Assembly (NCBI RefSeq): GCF_910592395.1
Contig: NC_088309.1
Span: forward strand, 12,776,599-12,840,598
Length of the DNA stretch: 64,000 nt
DNA from: Lineus longissimus
Lineage: Eukaryota; Nemertea; Pilidiophora; Heteronemertea; Lineidae
Direction of reading: 5' to 3'
The notes under the pieces were generated by a model that was not told the DNA's origin, did not search any database, and saw only the letters and a list, made by a program, of their open reading frames with translations. The first letter of the stretch is position 1. Each line of letters opens with the position of its first letter. Shown piece after piece: positions 35,146-46,600 of this stretch. The position numbers and the translations under genes are program-made.

Positions 35146-36001
35146 TTTTCTCGGGCGTAATTTTGCTTGGCCTAGCCTACATACACAACAGTAATGATAT
35201 GGTACCAATTCCATTCTAACCGTCGGTAGTCGCCGCCCGTATTTCCGTACATCCTTACTCCCCTCAGTCAGATCTTCATCTTCGTCCTTAATAATGTGAT
35301 GGGCTCCTTTCGGAACGTAATTGACATACTTGGGCCGCTTGGGCCCAGGGGATTTGGGCAGCAAAGGAGTAAATACTAATAGCGCTTGATTGTAAGAGGG
35401 GGTGTGGGTGTGGCGGAGGGAGGGACGGAATCGCCAAATCTGCTTCAAAATACACCTGTTTAACAGAGGCTTAGAAATTATTACCTACAAAATGAACCAT
35501 GAATTTTATTTGGCGCATTTATTGTTTTATCGGCTATATACATGTACATTCGGTGGTAAGTTTCAATAATAAGAGCACCATAGTTACAAAATACTAGTTA
35601 TTCCTTGGAAAATTTCATCATTATGGGTCATTATCATCCGCACCGCCAAGCATCAGAAACGAAGATCAATGTGTCTCTCCCGCCATGCCCATTTCCCACG
35701 TGGTCGCGATGTGGCATTCACAATCCGACCTCCTTCATTGCCGACCAGCTGAAGAGTTCCTTGGAAACGTACTCGGGAATATTCGTAATCTCACGGAAAC
35801 TCCCGAAGTCTTAGTGGAACTATCGGAGGCTGGCTGAAACGGCCGGCTCAGCACGTTTCACCTGACTTAAGTCATTTTGGGAAAACTTAACTAAGTTCGT
35901 CTTAAGATGCTTTGAGATTCGTACTTAAGTTTTTGACTTGGCTTAGTCAAAATATTATGACTTAAGACAAACACTTAAGATTCTTTGAGAAACCGGGCCC
36001 A

Positions 36002-37060
36002 GGTATTAACAATCCAGCTGACTACATGTCTCGTTACTAGTCGACACAGAAAGTTGCTGAGGAATACTTGGACTTTATTGTTCGTCATGCAGTCCCAAAA
36101 GCTGTAACCATACAGGAAATTTAGTCCGAGAGGGAAAAGGATCCGACTCTACAGGTAGTAATTCATGCGGTGAAAACAGGACAATGGCGCAAAACACCAG
36201 AAACTGTAAACCAATCAGACTTTCGAGCAATGGCAAGGTTACGTGATGACTTTGCCATCAGTCACAATCATCGTATACTTCTACGACTCAACAGAATTGT
36301 TGTGCCTAAGAGTCTCCAGAATCGCATAGTAGACATTGCACATGAAGGACACCAAGGGGTTGTAAAAACAAAAGCCCTGTTGTGTGAAAAAGTATATTTT
36401 TCAGGAAGAGACAAATGGTTGAAAGCAAACTCAAATCGTGCATCCCATATCAGGCGACAACTCCGATGAAAACGTGTGATCCGCTTCAAATGAGCAAATT
36501 GTCAGATGGACCGTGGGAAACGTCAGTATTGACTTCTGTGCACTGTTTCCTTCAGGCGATTTACAACTTGTTGCATATGACGAATATTTGCGTTATCCAG
36601 AAGTTGAAATCATCAAATCAACTTCAGCACGAACTGTCATTCCGAGACTTGATAAAATGTTTTCTGTATACGGTATTCCTGAATTTGCTAACTTTGCCAC
36701 TAACATAGGATTCAAACATCATTAGAATTACACTGTATTGGCCAGAAACGAATCGTGAATGTGGTATTCATAAAGTCACCTGAAATGCAAGTCATTTCAA
36801 ACCAATCACTGCCCCAACTCCTACCCATCCGGAGATGGAACAGATCCCAAGGGATCGACTCAAAATCGAAGGAGACGAGCAACATCTAGGAAATCCAATC
36901 ATTCCGGTTGAAAGGAATGAACTGCCACGACACCCAAAAATCGAGACAGGAAGAAGCCAAGCCGGCGTATATAAATGCTTTCGTGTAATAGATAATAAGT
37001 CACTTGTTCAAACTGAACGTATCGACACTCAAATGTTAGTTTTAAAACGTTTACTTTAAA
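36002..37060 (+). pseudogene. Gypsy integrase fragments
   Basis: After the Harbinger element the pol frame resumes (NPADYMSRY). An HHCC-type integrase zinc-finger region (around 36300-36400, IAHEGHQGVVKTKALL) and a core-domain piece (36515-36700, FPSGDLQLVAYDEYL) follow in shifted frames with stops between them. Several disablements; not functional. Confidence 0.8.
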
Positions 37061-37404
37061 ATTCGCGATTTATAGAACTTTCAAGCCAGATAGATAGGGT
37101 CAGAATAATGCCCTGTACTGAGCTTAGAGTTCAGGTTGTCTATCCTGCCTGTTTTGGTTTGGTGTGTGCAGACAGTCTCTGTGTTTTGAGATGTGTTTGT
37201 GGTTAGTTGTGTTTAAGTAACCTCCATATTTTGAGGTCTGGGTTTGAAGACTCGTTCTTTATTCCAGGTCATACTCTGGACACTTAATACATAATTTGTT
37301 GTGTTGTGAATCATCAGTAATTTGCCTACTGGTAGTTTAGTTTTAAAAGACTGTTGCGTATACTTGAGGACTTGCAAGTACTTTAAACTAAAGGAGGGAT
37401 GTAA

Positions 37405-37576
37405 TGTCCATACTCTTATATTCCAATCTCCCGCCTTATGATGTCACGCTGTGTGACGTGACGCGGTATGTGAGGTTAAGTAATATGGCGGGCTATTACG
37501 TAATTTGACCAGTCTTTCGTCTACCTAATAAATCCGTTGTTATACATTGAACAAGAGTCTTTCAGTGATATCGACA
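37405..37576 (+). repeat. right LTR of the Gypsy element
   Basis: 172 bp, matches the left LTR. AATAAA near 37530 would be the polyadenylation signal. Confidence 0.85.
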
Positions 37577-37693
37577 ATCACTACGTTTTGAAGGAGTTCT
37601 AATTGCTTTAGGATTTCAAGTTCTCGCCCAAATGGCAGTAAATATGGTCAACCCTTAATCAGGTTCAATCTGAAAATGTTGTTTCTTTTAATG

Positions 37694-39178
37694 AAACGGC
37701 CAGGGGCCATTGTGCTCACCATATAGATAGTTGGTGCTTTGGAATTCATCCTGGTTAAGAAACATTGCACATGTATAGTATACAGGTCAAACCAAAGTCG
37801 GTATGACATGTGATGTATTGTTGCTTGGAGTAAGTACCATAAGAATATCATCAAAAACAAGTCACTAATAAACAAGATAATGCACTTTTTACCTATTTTA
37901 GTTTTGGCCTCCTGGTGGCCAAGTTAAGTACCAGATCAGATCGAAATTCGGTGTCCGAGGTTACATGACGTAGGGAGTCATGTGTACCAAATTTCAAGTT
38001 CATAGCTTCAGTGCCAGTGGTTAAGAAACGTGCCATAGTTACACTCAAACGACCAATTTACACCATTTGACCTCTGTGACCTTGAAAAGCAGGTCAAATC
38101 AAAAACTCATATGATATGTGATGTATCCTTGCTAGGAGAACCTATCATAAAAATGTTATTGAAAACGAATCACTAATAAGCGAGATATCACACTTTCTAG
38201 CTTTTGGCCCCCTGGTGGCCAAGTCAAGAATCAGACGGGACTGAAATTCAGGGTCAGAGGTCAGCTGACCTAGGGGGTCCTTTGTACAAAGTCTCAAGTT
38301 CATAGCTATAGTGGTTAAGAAACGTGCCATAGTTGTGTACACACAAACGGCCAATTCACACCATTTGACCTCTGTGACCTTGAAAATAAGGTCAAATCAA
38401 AAACCCGTAGGATATGTGATGTATCCTTGCTCTGAGTACCTATCATAAAAATAAAATTGAAAACAAGTCACTAAGCAAGATATTGCACTTTTTTTTACCT
38501 TTTTTAGTTTTGGCCCCCTGGTGGCCAAGTCGAGAATCAGATCAGACCAAAATACGGTGTCAGGGGTTATAATGACGTAGGGGGTCATGTGTACCAAATT
38601 TCAAGTTCATAGCTTTATTGGTTAAGAAACGTGCCACAGTTACAGTCAAACGGCGAACTTACGCCATTTGACCTCCGTGACCTTGAAAAGTGGGTCAAAT
38701 CAAAATCACGTATGATATGTGATACAGTAGAACCTCTCTATTAAGGACACCCTTGGGACTGAAAAGTACTGTCCTTAATAAAGAGGCGTCCTGATTAGAG
38801 AGGTCAAATTAAATGGCAACAACCAATTTGGGACCAAAACTAGTGTCCTTGATAGAGAGGTTGTCCTTAATAGAGAGGTGTCCACTAAGGGAGGTTTCAC
38901 TGTATATCCTTGCTAGGAGTACCTAACATAAAAATTTCATCAAAAACAAATCACTAATAAGTGAGATATCACACTATTGATGTTTTCAGTTTTGGCCCCC
39001 TAGTGGCCAAGTCAAGAAGCAGACTGGACTGAAATTCAGTGTCAAAGGTCATCTGACCTAGGGGGTCATGCATACAAAGTTTTGAGTCCATAGCCCTATC
39101 AGTTAAGAAACATGCCACTGTTTTTGAAATAGGATACGACGGACACTGTGGTGTTGTATAGACTCAAAGTGAGCCAAA
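37694..39178 (+). mobile_element. family R1 copy with 4-5 core units
   Basis: The 5' signature GGCCAGGGGCC followed by GTGCTCACC is at 37700-37720. Core units repeat about every 300 bases, judged from AAGAAACGTGCC near 38020, 38318 and 38625 and the same block decayed near 39105. The tail reads GGACACTGTGGTGTTGTATA and AGTGAGCCAAAAAG. It is interrupted by a TA-flanked MITE at 38725-38902. Confidence 0.8.
38725..38902. mobile_element. 178-bp TA-flanked MITE nested in R1
   Basis: Ends CAGTAGAACCTCTCTATTAA and the inverted CAGTGAAACCTCCCTTAGTG, each preceded by TA (38723-38724 and 38903-38904). The R1 text GATATGTGAT...GTATCCTTGC continues across it. CAGT ends with TA duplications fit pogo/Tigger-type elements. 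Confidence 0.85.
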
Positions 39179-39342
39179 AAGGTGAAATACATGTGCTGGT
39201 AGAGACTTTTAAGGGGGTACACGGGTCGGAGCTTCTGATGAAAAATTACAAATTACAAGTGCGATATGGAAAATGAGGTTTTGGTAGATTTACGATGTTT
39301 GGTATACGTTTTATCAATTCCAACATGATTTTTACCTGTCAT

Positions 39343-40309
39343 CTATGGCAAGCCAAAGCGGAATTTATTCAAGACTTTAGAATTACCATTCAAGAAGTTA
39401 AATATAAGTTCAAGAAGGAATGTATATGTTCAAGACTAAAATATGTTCAACCTTGAATCAAATGTTTTCAACCTTGAATAAAATATGTTCAACCTTGAAT
39501 AAAATATGTTCAACCTTGAATAAAATATGTCCAACCTTGAACAAAATATATTCAACCTTGAACAAAATATATTCAAGACTCACGTGACCATATTCAAGAC
39601 GCACGTGACCACAAAATTGATGACGTAGTTGCTCATGTTTTGATGCTTTACGGACTTTCCCGAACCCGCGTCCGGACTTTCCCGAACCCATGGTACTTGT
39701 GTTGCGTTTCGGAGCTCGAATTGTTCGCACGAGGTTTTGACACATGGTTGTACACGTACCTAGCCGCCTACACCTGACATGTACTGTAATCCTACACATC
39801 ATGACATGGATGCCGAGTGAATGTCAGAGTCGATACATGTTTCACAGACATATCAGGCAAATTATAGGTTCAAAATGCGCAATGCCTCTCACCTTTCATT
39901 CTTAAGGCCGACACCACTGTATCGGATTCTCGTTGTCTTTTGACATGTTTGAGTGTTTAGGCTATACAGGCAATCAATCATGTCGTGAAACAGAACGCAT
40001 CAGAAGTACCACAGATTCTACGCTCTACGTCATCAATTTTGTGGTCACGTGCGTCTTGAATATGGTCACGTGAGTCTTGAATATATTTTGTTCAAGGTTG
40101 AATATATTTTGTTCAAGGTTGGACATATTTTATTCAAGGTTGAACATATTTTATTCAAGGTTGAACATATTTTATTCAAGGTTGAAAACATTTGATTCAA
40201 GGTTGAACATATTTTAGTCTTGAACATATATTTCCTTCTTGAACTTATATTTAACTTCTTGAATGGTAATTCTAAAGTCTTGAATAAATTCCGCTTTGGC
40301 TTGCCATAG
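39343..40309. mobile_element. foldback element, ~285-bp near-identical arms
   Basis: Left arm 39343-39628 and right arm 40025-40309 are inverted copies that I find to differ at only one short spot, around a 396-bp spacer. Each arm holds about six or seven 21-bp direct subrepeats (TTCAACCTTGAATAAAATAT) and two CACGTG words. TCAT lies outside both ends. The spacer has a tandem CGGACTTTCCCGAACCC pair. Arms built of subrepeats are typical of foldback-type elements. No ORF of interest; the lysine/isoleucine-rich frames are repeat translations. Confidence 0.9.
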
Positions 40310-40836
40310 TCATCATCCACTATCATGACCTAAAACGCGTTTTTAGAAGCCTTGTATATTCCTTTTCAAACTTTGAATGCGCTGTTTACTCCAAAACTGC
40401 TGTTGTTTACATTTTTTGCGAGCTAATTTTGGCCGGTCAAAAGTGCAAATAGATACAACTTCAACCAGTAACCGGAAAGCTCGCGGCCTCTACTTTCAGA
40501 ATCTGTGGCTAAAAATAGCATACATATGACGTCATGCGGCCCATTCCTCCAAAACCGAACCAACATTTTCATCAAAATTACATAAATTATGGAAATTATC
40601 TTTCGTCAATATTCCGAGTGATCTGATTGGCTCCAATTTCCTCCGAGCACACACGTGAACAGACAATGATTCAACAGCGCACGCTGATTCGCCGCTAATG
40701 TAAAGGGACCAGGTCACGCATGTGCAAACACACTTCCGTAAACGTGGTTTGAAGTTTGAGTTTTTGCAAAAATCTGACTTTATCTTGTCGATTTCTATGG
40801 ATTTCTGTCAGCAAATTTCGAAATCAATGATCAATA
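40310..40836. other. no gene recognised
   Basis: Upstream region of the ORF at 40837; no clear promoter elements. Confidence 0.4.
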
Positions 40837-41542
40837 ATGGGTAAAAGTTTACCCTCTAGGAAGTGGCGTTGCAAACATGCGTATGGTAAACGTAAAACAC
40901 CATGTAAAAGGGGATTTTCTAAAAACAAAACACAATGCAAAATAGCAGACGACGTATCTAAGGACGCTTTGCCTGACAAAAGAACTGGAACCGCTTGTAA
41001 TGCATATAATGATGATACTTCTGGTGTAGGAAGGTCCACTCATGTTGATAATGCTGGGTTTGATCCACCTGGTGTACGGGGCAATGAACTTTACTTGAAC
41101 ACTGTGAGTTCTGATGATGAGATTGAGGGTACTGTATCTGATTTCTATGGTGATTTATCGGATGAGAATAATGTTAGTCTACTTAGCAGTGATGATAATA
41201 CTATCATAACTGGCCCTACTGAACCCCATGATGATGATGATGTTGAGGAGGATGTGAACTTTGAAGAATTACAGACTCAGTCCGCTTGAACGCAAGATTG
41301 TTGGGTATTTTGGTACAAGACAGTCCAAAAAATCACACACTGGTGTCGATGGTGATAAAGCTTCCATCAATAATATAACTGCAGATGATATAAACTCGTA
41401 CAGATTAGTGGATCCAGCCTGCATTACCCGCCTAATCCAAAATAGCAATATGCTGTGTCCACTATGCAAACTGGATCCATCATGTGTAATAATTAGGGAA
41501 CACAGGCAACTTGGTCTTTCCAGTGAATGGACACATTTTTGA
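40837..41542 (+). pseudogene. unidentified ORF pair, possibly the N-terminus of a Mutator-like transposase
   Basis: Frame one (40837-41289) starts MGKSLPSRKWRCKHAYGKRK, with a basic head and a long Asp/Glu/Ser-rich arm. A second frame overlaps at 41261 and runs to 41542: LSPLERKI, then YRLVDPACITRLI, a CPLC pair and REHRQLGLSSEW, then a stop. The order 'hydrophobic helix, CPxC, glycine-leucine-serine turn' resembles the start of Mutator-like transposase domains in invertebrate genomes, but a second C-x2-C and the DDE core are not found downstream. The two frames probably belonged together before a frameshift near 41265-41290. Moderate to low confidence in identity. Confidence 0.4.
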
Positions 41543-41781
41543 CATTACTTTTTTTCGTTACCGGAATACATTTTCAAGGCAGAAAACATTGAACATGCAA
41601 GGAAAACTAGCCTACAGTGTGTTCTCTAGAATGTGCCTGATTTGAAAATACTATTGAATAGGATTTCAATCAGTTTTGGCTAGTATTATATGACTTGGAA
41701 GAGACAAGACTTGGAAAATATGATGATGAATCTTTGAAGACGATTTACTCAAAATGAGGTAAATAGTGTATTTTGTTTGAT

Positions 41782-42091
41782 GGTGCCGCATAACATTTTT
41801 TTATTTCTGAATAGAATCAGATGAAATTTACAGGACATGTTCTTGACAGTATGTAGTGTGCAATAACATATCAACAATCAGATTAATTTGCATACATTTG
41901 CATATATAAGGAATAAAAGGCGGCGCCACCTGTCCCAAAAAATTACCCTTCAGATTTGGGGCTGTAAATCTTATAAAAGTATGTTGATTGATTGTGAAAT
42001 ATACTTTATTGCACAAAACACTTGTTTAATCATCATTTGGAACAAATTTTGGGAAGTTTGAGGCATTTTTGAAAAAATGTTATGCGGCACC
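41782..42091. mobile_element. 310-bp MITE
   Basis: Perfect inverted ends GGTGCCGCATAACATTTTTT at 41782-41801 and its complement ending at 42091. No clear target duplication, no ORF. Confidence 0.8.
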
Positions 42092-43615
42092 AATTTTGGG
42101 TAAAAATCCAAGATGGCCGCTAGTTGCTTAGCAACCAAGGGGGATGGGCCAGATTTGATGTCATTTTTGGAATCAGTGTTGACCAATGATTGTACTCTGC
42201 AAGTTTCATTCAATTCCATCAATAAATTAAAAAAAAGTTTTTCCGACCCATGTACCCCCTTAACCAAAATCGGTTTGAGAGGGTTCACATGTGAGTACCT
42301 GTAAAACAATTAACAGTGTACCCGCAGACAATTGTGCCGTAATGTACTGTATTGTGTAATCATATCAAGGAAATGTAAATATTAATAAATAATAAAAATA
42401 CTGCTTTTGTAAACTATTATCACTGAAATGCGCAATAGGCAAAACATGCAGAGCCACCCTTGCACGAGCTCCAGTTTGCTGTGCAATTAAAGGATCCTAA
42501 AAACACACAGCCCAATCTTAAAGGGACAATATAGGCAGCAGCTAGGCAGACAAGATAAACTTACACAAAGTCACCATAGGGGTCTCTCCCATCCCACAGT
42601 ATGTCGAAATGATTGACACTTGTACGTAGGATGAATGTATCAAGTGCTTTAGCTCACATGACCCAGGGCCTTTATTGTGTATACAGTATGTCACCCGAGG
42701 ATGGCCAAATTAGCCCCTCTGCATGCTCTTGCTTCTAGTCCCCCAAGCGCTAATTGGCGCATTGGAACATATGCACTGAAAATATATGGCTTCACTCGAG
42801 GCTTCCTTGACCCTCGCTGTGCTGCGTGGGGATTGGGTCAAGGTTACCTGGACTAAACTTACGCTGCCTGTGAAAAGGCTATATCAGAATGGCCGAAAAT
42901 TGAGAATCACTCAGGAATACAGAAACCAACTTCAGGCTGGTGTATAGGTTTGAATAATATCTCATGAACTTGAGGCAAATTATAGATGATAAATACCTTG
43001 AAAATGCCCAGATACTTGAAATGCAGGAATGTACCAGAGATACCAAGATGTTTTTGAACTGCCATGTTTTGTGTGAAGAAGCACCTTTCGGAATGAAGAA
43101 GTTCAACAATTTTTCAATTGTAAAGAAAAAGATGAAAGAAAATATCACAATAAGGATCCCATTTTTAGTGTCATCGATATTTGGTATCCGTGGCTCAGAC
43201 GCCGGCATCAGAACTGGTTCATTCATTTTCCCAACCGTGTCAACAAGCGACTTTGTACTGCTGGTAACACCAGACCAGAGCCGAGATATACATGATTTAT
43301 ATTACATGTATATGTAACATGTGTAATAAGAATCGGTCCTGAGCAAAAAGGGTTATGGAAAGATCAGCGTCATATTTTTTACTTGTGCGCGAGACTACAA
43401 TTGTTTCGTAATCCTTTGACCAATCATATCAGCGCTTTCTTATTACATAAGGAGAAACAATATTTACTATCTCAGCTGTGATTGGCCAAGGTATGTTTTT
43501 ACCCACAATTCAGCGTAAAAATGTCTGCGCCCAAGAAATTAGAAAAGTTGTGCTTTTACATGTTTTAGATGATTTGGGTCGTTGTTCTCTGCATTTGTGA
43601 TTGAAGTCATCAAGC
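42092..43615. other. no gene recognised; upstream region of the INO80B-like gene
   Basis: A CAAGATGGCCGCTAG word at 42110 and short ORFs on both strands at 42880-43317 without recognisable domains. No confident promoter. Confidence 0.4.
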
Positions 43616-46600
43616 ATGGGGAAGAGGAAAGATGGCGAGCTGGGAGATCCTCTAAGTATAGGTAACCAGAAGTATTAAGGTAGCAGGAAGGGTTGGGCGT
43701 TTGTGGTTTCTGAGTCTGAGGGCGAGGGGGTTGGTGTCTGTTGACTCAATGACTGTGCTTTAAGAGAGACTAGGCATGGCGCCAGTCTCTCTTAAAGGCC
43801 ATATATCAAGGTTTGAAAACATGCTTGATACTCATGAAATATGTTGAGGGTTAAAAAAACAAGATCCCAGACATTTAAAAATTCTAATAATAAAGTCATT
43901 ATTTAGTTATTTCAATTTTTTTCAATTTTAAACTATTTGAATTTCCCACCACACATGACGTAGATCAGGTCAGTCAGAACAAAGCAAGATGGCTTCCGCA
44001 TACAGTTCAGAGAGTGAGAGCAGTGAATTTGAGGATGTTTTGGTCGATACAGAAGGATATTTAAACGTTGAGCCGTACATGTTCGAGCCATTAATATCAC
44101 TAGATCATAATGAGAGTGATCATTCGGACGAAAGTGATTAGAATTTGTGGTTAATCAATTTGCATGGCAGACCTGCCGATATAGCAAAGAAGACATTGAT
44201 AGACGGTTGCAGATGCATATCATGTATGATTTTTGAACAGACTAATGTTGCACAATATTGTTTCGCCTCGTCAGTGTTGTATCGCCAGTTATGTCATGAC
44301 GCTGAACTACTATTGAAAAGTGACGGTATTATGCACAATCATCTTGACGTGACGATATAATGCCGTGCAACGTTAGATAGGCCTAGATGTCAGATGACAA
44401 TAATCTGTCATTGACAGTGGCTGTCACTGACACTGACCTGTGTCGCTGTCACCTTGCTATGGCTGGAACACAAGAAGACACTATGCGGTATCACAGGCCC
44501 CAATAGGGCCTACACATTATGTATAACAACCGACCTCAGCAGCCTCGGGCATTAAATGCAATTGACATGGTTGGAACAGCTATTTTGAACAAGTGGCATT
44601 TAATATTCAGTTGGATGCAGATATCCGGCTTCATGTGATAATCCGTATCGATAAAGTGATCACTGCAAAGTTTGGCCGAAGGCCCAGGCTTCCAACACTC
44701 CAAACGTTTGCACTTCCGAATCCACAGCTTCCTCCTCTCTCGTTCAACTGGCTTTGGAAATTCATGAAAATGGGTCCCATCCGTCATTCAATTGTTCTTT
44801 GTGCTATCCTTGACACAATTCGGAGCCACACAATACACCATAGTGAATGAAACACATTACTTCCAGGTGTGCATAATTAATTAAGGCCCTCCTGCTTTTA
44901 TGATTGCATGACATGTACAGATAACCTGATCTACATCACAACTTTTGCTGAACCCGCCGCCTGGCTCTAACAAGCCAGTTGCTAGCCTGATTAGGTAATC
45001 AAGTTGTCAAACACATAATTGGCTATATCTTCAAAATGGATGGAGCTAATTGCATTTGGTTTTCTGTATTGTATAAAGTGTTAGGTACACTTTTGAAATT
45101 GTCTTACAGCAGAAAATGGCAAAAAACCTTGATATATGGCCTTTAAAGCACAGTCAACAGGCATTTGGTCTCAGTATTTGGGTAAGTACAGAATCAAGGC
45201 AGCCCAGAGAGCAATGATTGAACGATGCTGTGGACAAGTCCAAGGATACTGCATCAGTCACGACCAACTTCTCATCAGAAAGCGTCACCACCAGCATATT
45301 CAATGTTCAGTTCCAACCTGTACCAGTCCAATGCACGCCTGTCATGGTCAGCAGTGGTCAGCTTAGCGCGATATGGAACATTCTTCCGAAACTCAAGTGA
45401 GAGAAGTCTGCTCATTAGCATATCTCGCGCACTGCTCCTTCTTGTCAAACATCGTAGTGAAATCGGAATGGAAAACGTCTGGCTTTGCGCCAGACATTGA
45501 GACTAATAAGTGAAGAACTTCTACTTGAGCGAGACTGCTGTGATGAAATTATCATTGCAGAGGCTTCGGTGACGTACACATATATTTTTTACAATCAAAA
45601 ATGCCCTCAAAAGACGACATGGAATGATTATTTTATTGATATTTCCTACTACATACCTTCCAATTATCACTTTATACAAATAGATCGGCGTTAGGTCGCA
45701 TGCTTTTCTTTCCTGGTGACACTATAAAGCAAAATAGTTGCAACCCCGTAAATGCGCTATAAGTCCAATAATAAGTGACGGTGACCCGTTATAAATTTTT
45801 CGCCAGCTTTGCTTTTTTGCCGCCGCCGCTATGCGGCGCTTTGGGCCCTTGCGTCTAGGGGCCTATATGAGTAAAGAAAAGCCAAGGCCCAGAGGAATTT
45901 GTCAGACAGAGGCAAAATGTGATGAATACTCCAATCCAAGGCAAGGGTTTGTTTACAGACAGAGGTATGCAATGCTGTACAAAAAAGCACACTGATGTAC
46001 ACAAAACTGTATGGGTAAGTGGTATCATGGCAGTTGCCGGTTGGCCGAATAGAAGCAAGCAGTATAGAAAAATAGGTGGGAGAGAGAATGTGAGAAGACG
46101 GCTAGCTAAGCTAGGCCCAGTAGGGGAGGTGCTTGAGGATGGATGAGCATGCGTGGATGGCGAGGATGTCTGGCTGATAAGACGGTTGTTATATGGTGGT
46201 GAGGGGGGAGGGGGTATTTAGTTATGATGATTGATGGTAAGTCTTGCATGGGTTTAGTGGTGCGAGTGTGGTGGTCGGAAACAGTGTGTACATGCGTGTG
46301 GGTGTGGGTATGTGTGCGTGCGTGTGTGTGGGGGGGGGGGGGGTTACAGGGAGAGGGAGAAGGGCCTTTCAGTAATAGGGGATGGGAGGGCCCATAGGTG
46401 CTTCAGAAATCAAGGCTTGTAATTTGTATGGCCTGGGTAGTGTGACTTGAGTGAGGTATATGGGAAAGAGGGTATTATGGGCGGTCTGGGTGGACTGGCT
46501 ATTGTTCCTGGGTGATGGAAACATCACTTGGTTAAGCCCCTTTCAGAGACAGCCTCTGGTTGCCTCTCGGAGATTATGTTACGGACATGTTAAGGGCATG

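Larger units (their letters stand above)
33335..35998 (+). mobile_element. PIF/Harbinger element inserted in the Gypsy RNase H region
   Basis: Terminal inverted repeats GCCCGGTTTCWCAAAGAATC (left 33338 on, right end 35998) continue into CTTAAGT-rich subterminal sequence on both sides. CCA flanks the element (33332-33334 and 35999-36001); removing the element and one CCA rejoins the host Gypsy frame, so a 3-bp target duplication is well supported. It carries the usual two genes of the superfamily, a nuclease and a Myb/SANT protein. At 2.66 kb it lacks the nuclease C-terminus. Confidence 0.92.
32673..37576 (+). mobile_element. decayed Gypsy-type LTR retrotransposon with nested Harbinger
   Basis: Two matching 172-bp LTRs (32673-32844 and 37405-37576) begin TGTCCATACTCT and end in GACA. 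A purine-rich tract (AAAGGAGGGA, 37391-37400) sits just before the right LTR. Between them lie a short gag-like piece, an RNase H piece and integrase pieces. Protease and reverse transcriptase are missing, so the copy is internally deleted as well as interrupted. No matching target duplication was found. The element is old and cannot move by itself. Confidence 0.85.
43796..45142. mobile_element. 1.35-kb element with TTAA target duplications in INO80B intron 1
   Basis: Perfect 19-bp inverted ends AGGCCATATATCAAGGTTT (43796-43814 and 45124-45142), each bordered by TTAA (43792-43795 and 45143-45146). The outer flanks also match inverted (GCTTTAA next to GACTGTGC...CTGTTGACT), so the inverted repeat reaches past the TTAA. 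Cargo: a decayed P2X7-type first exon rightward and a disrupted THAP exon leftward. TTAA duplications are used by Kolobok and piggyBac; Kolobok transposases carry THAP domains. Confidence 0.75.

Noticed and set aside
39458-40326. Lysine/isoleucine-rich minus-strand ORFs.
   Set aside because: They read through the 21-bp subrepeats of the foldback arms (21 is a multiple of three) and end outside them.
42879-43317. Opposed ORFs of about 115 residues upstream of the INO80B-like gene.
   Set aside because: No recognisable family, and neither frame links to exons; left as unassigned sequence.
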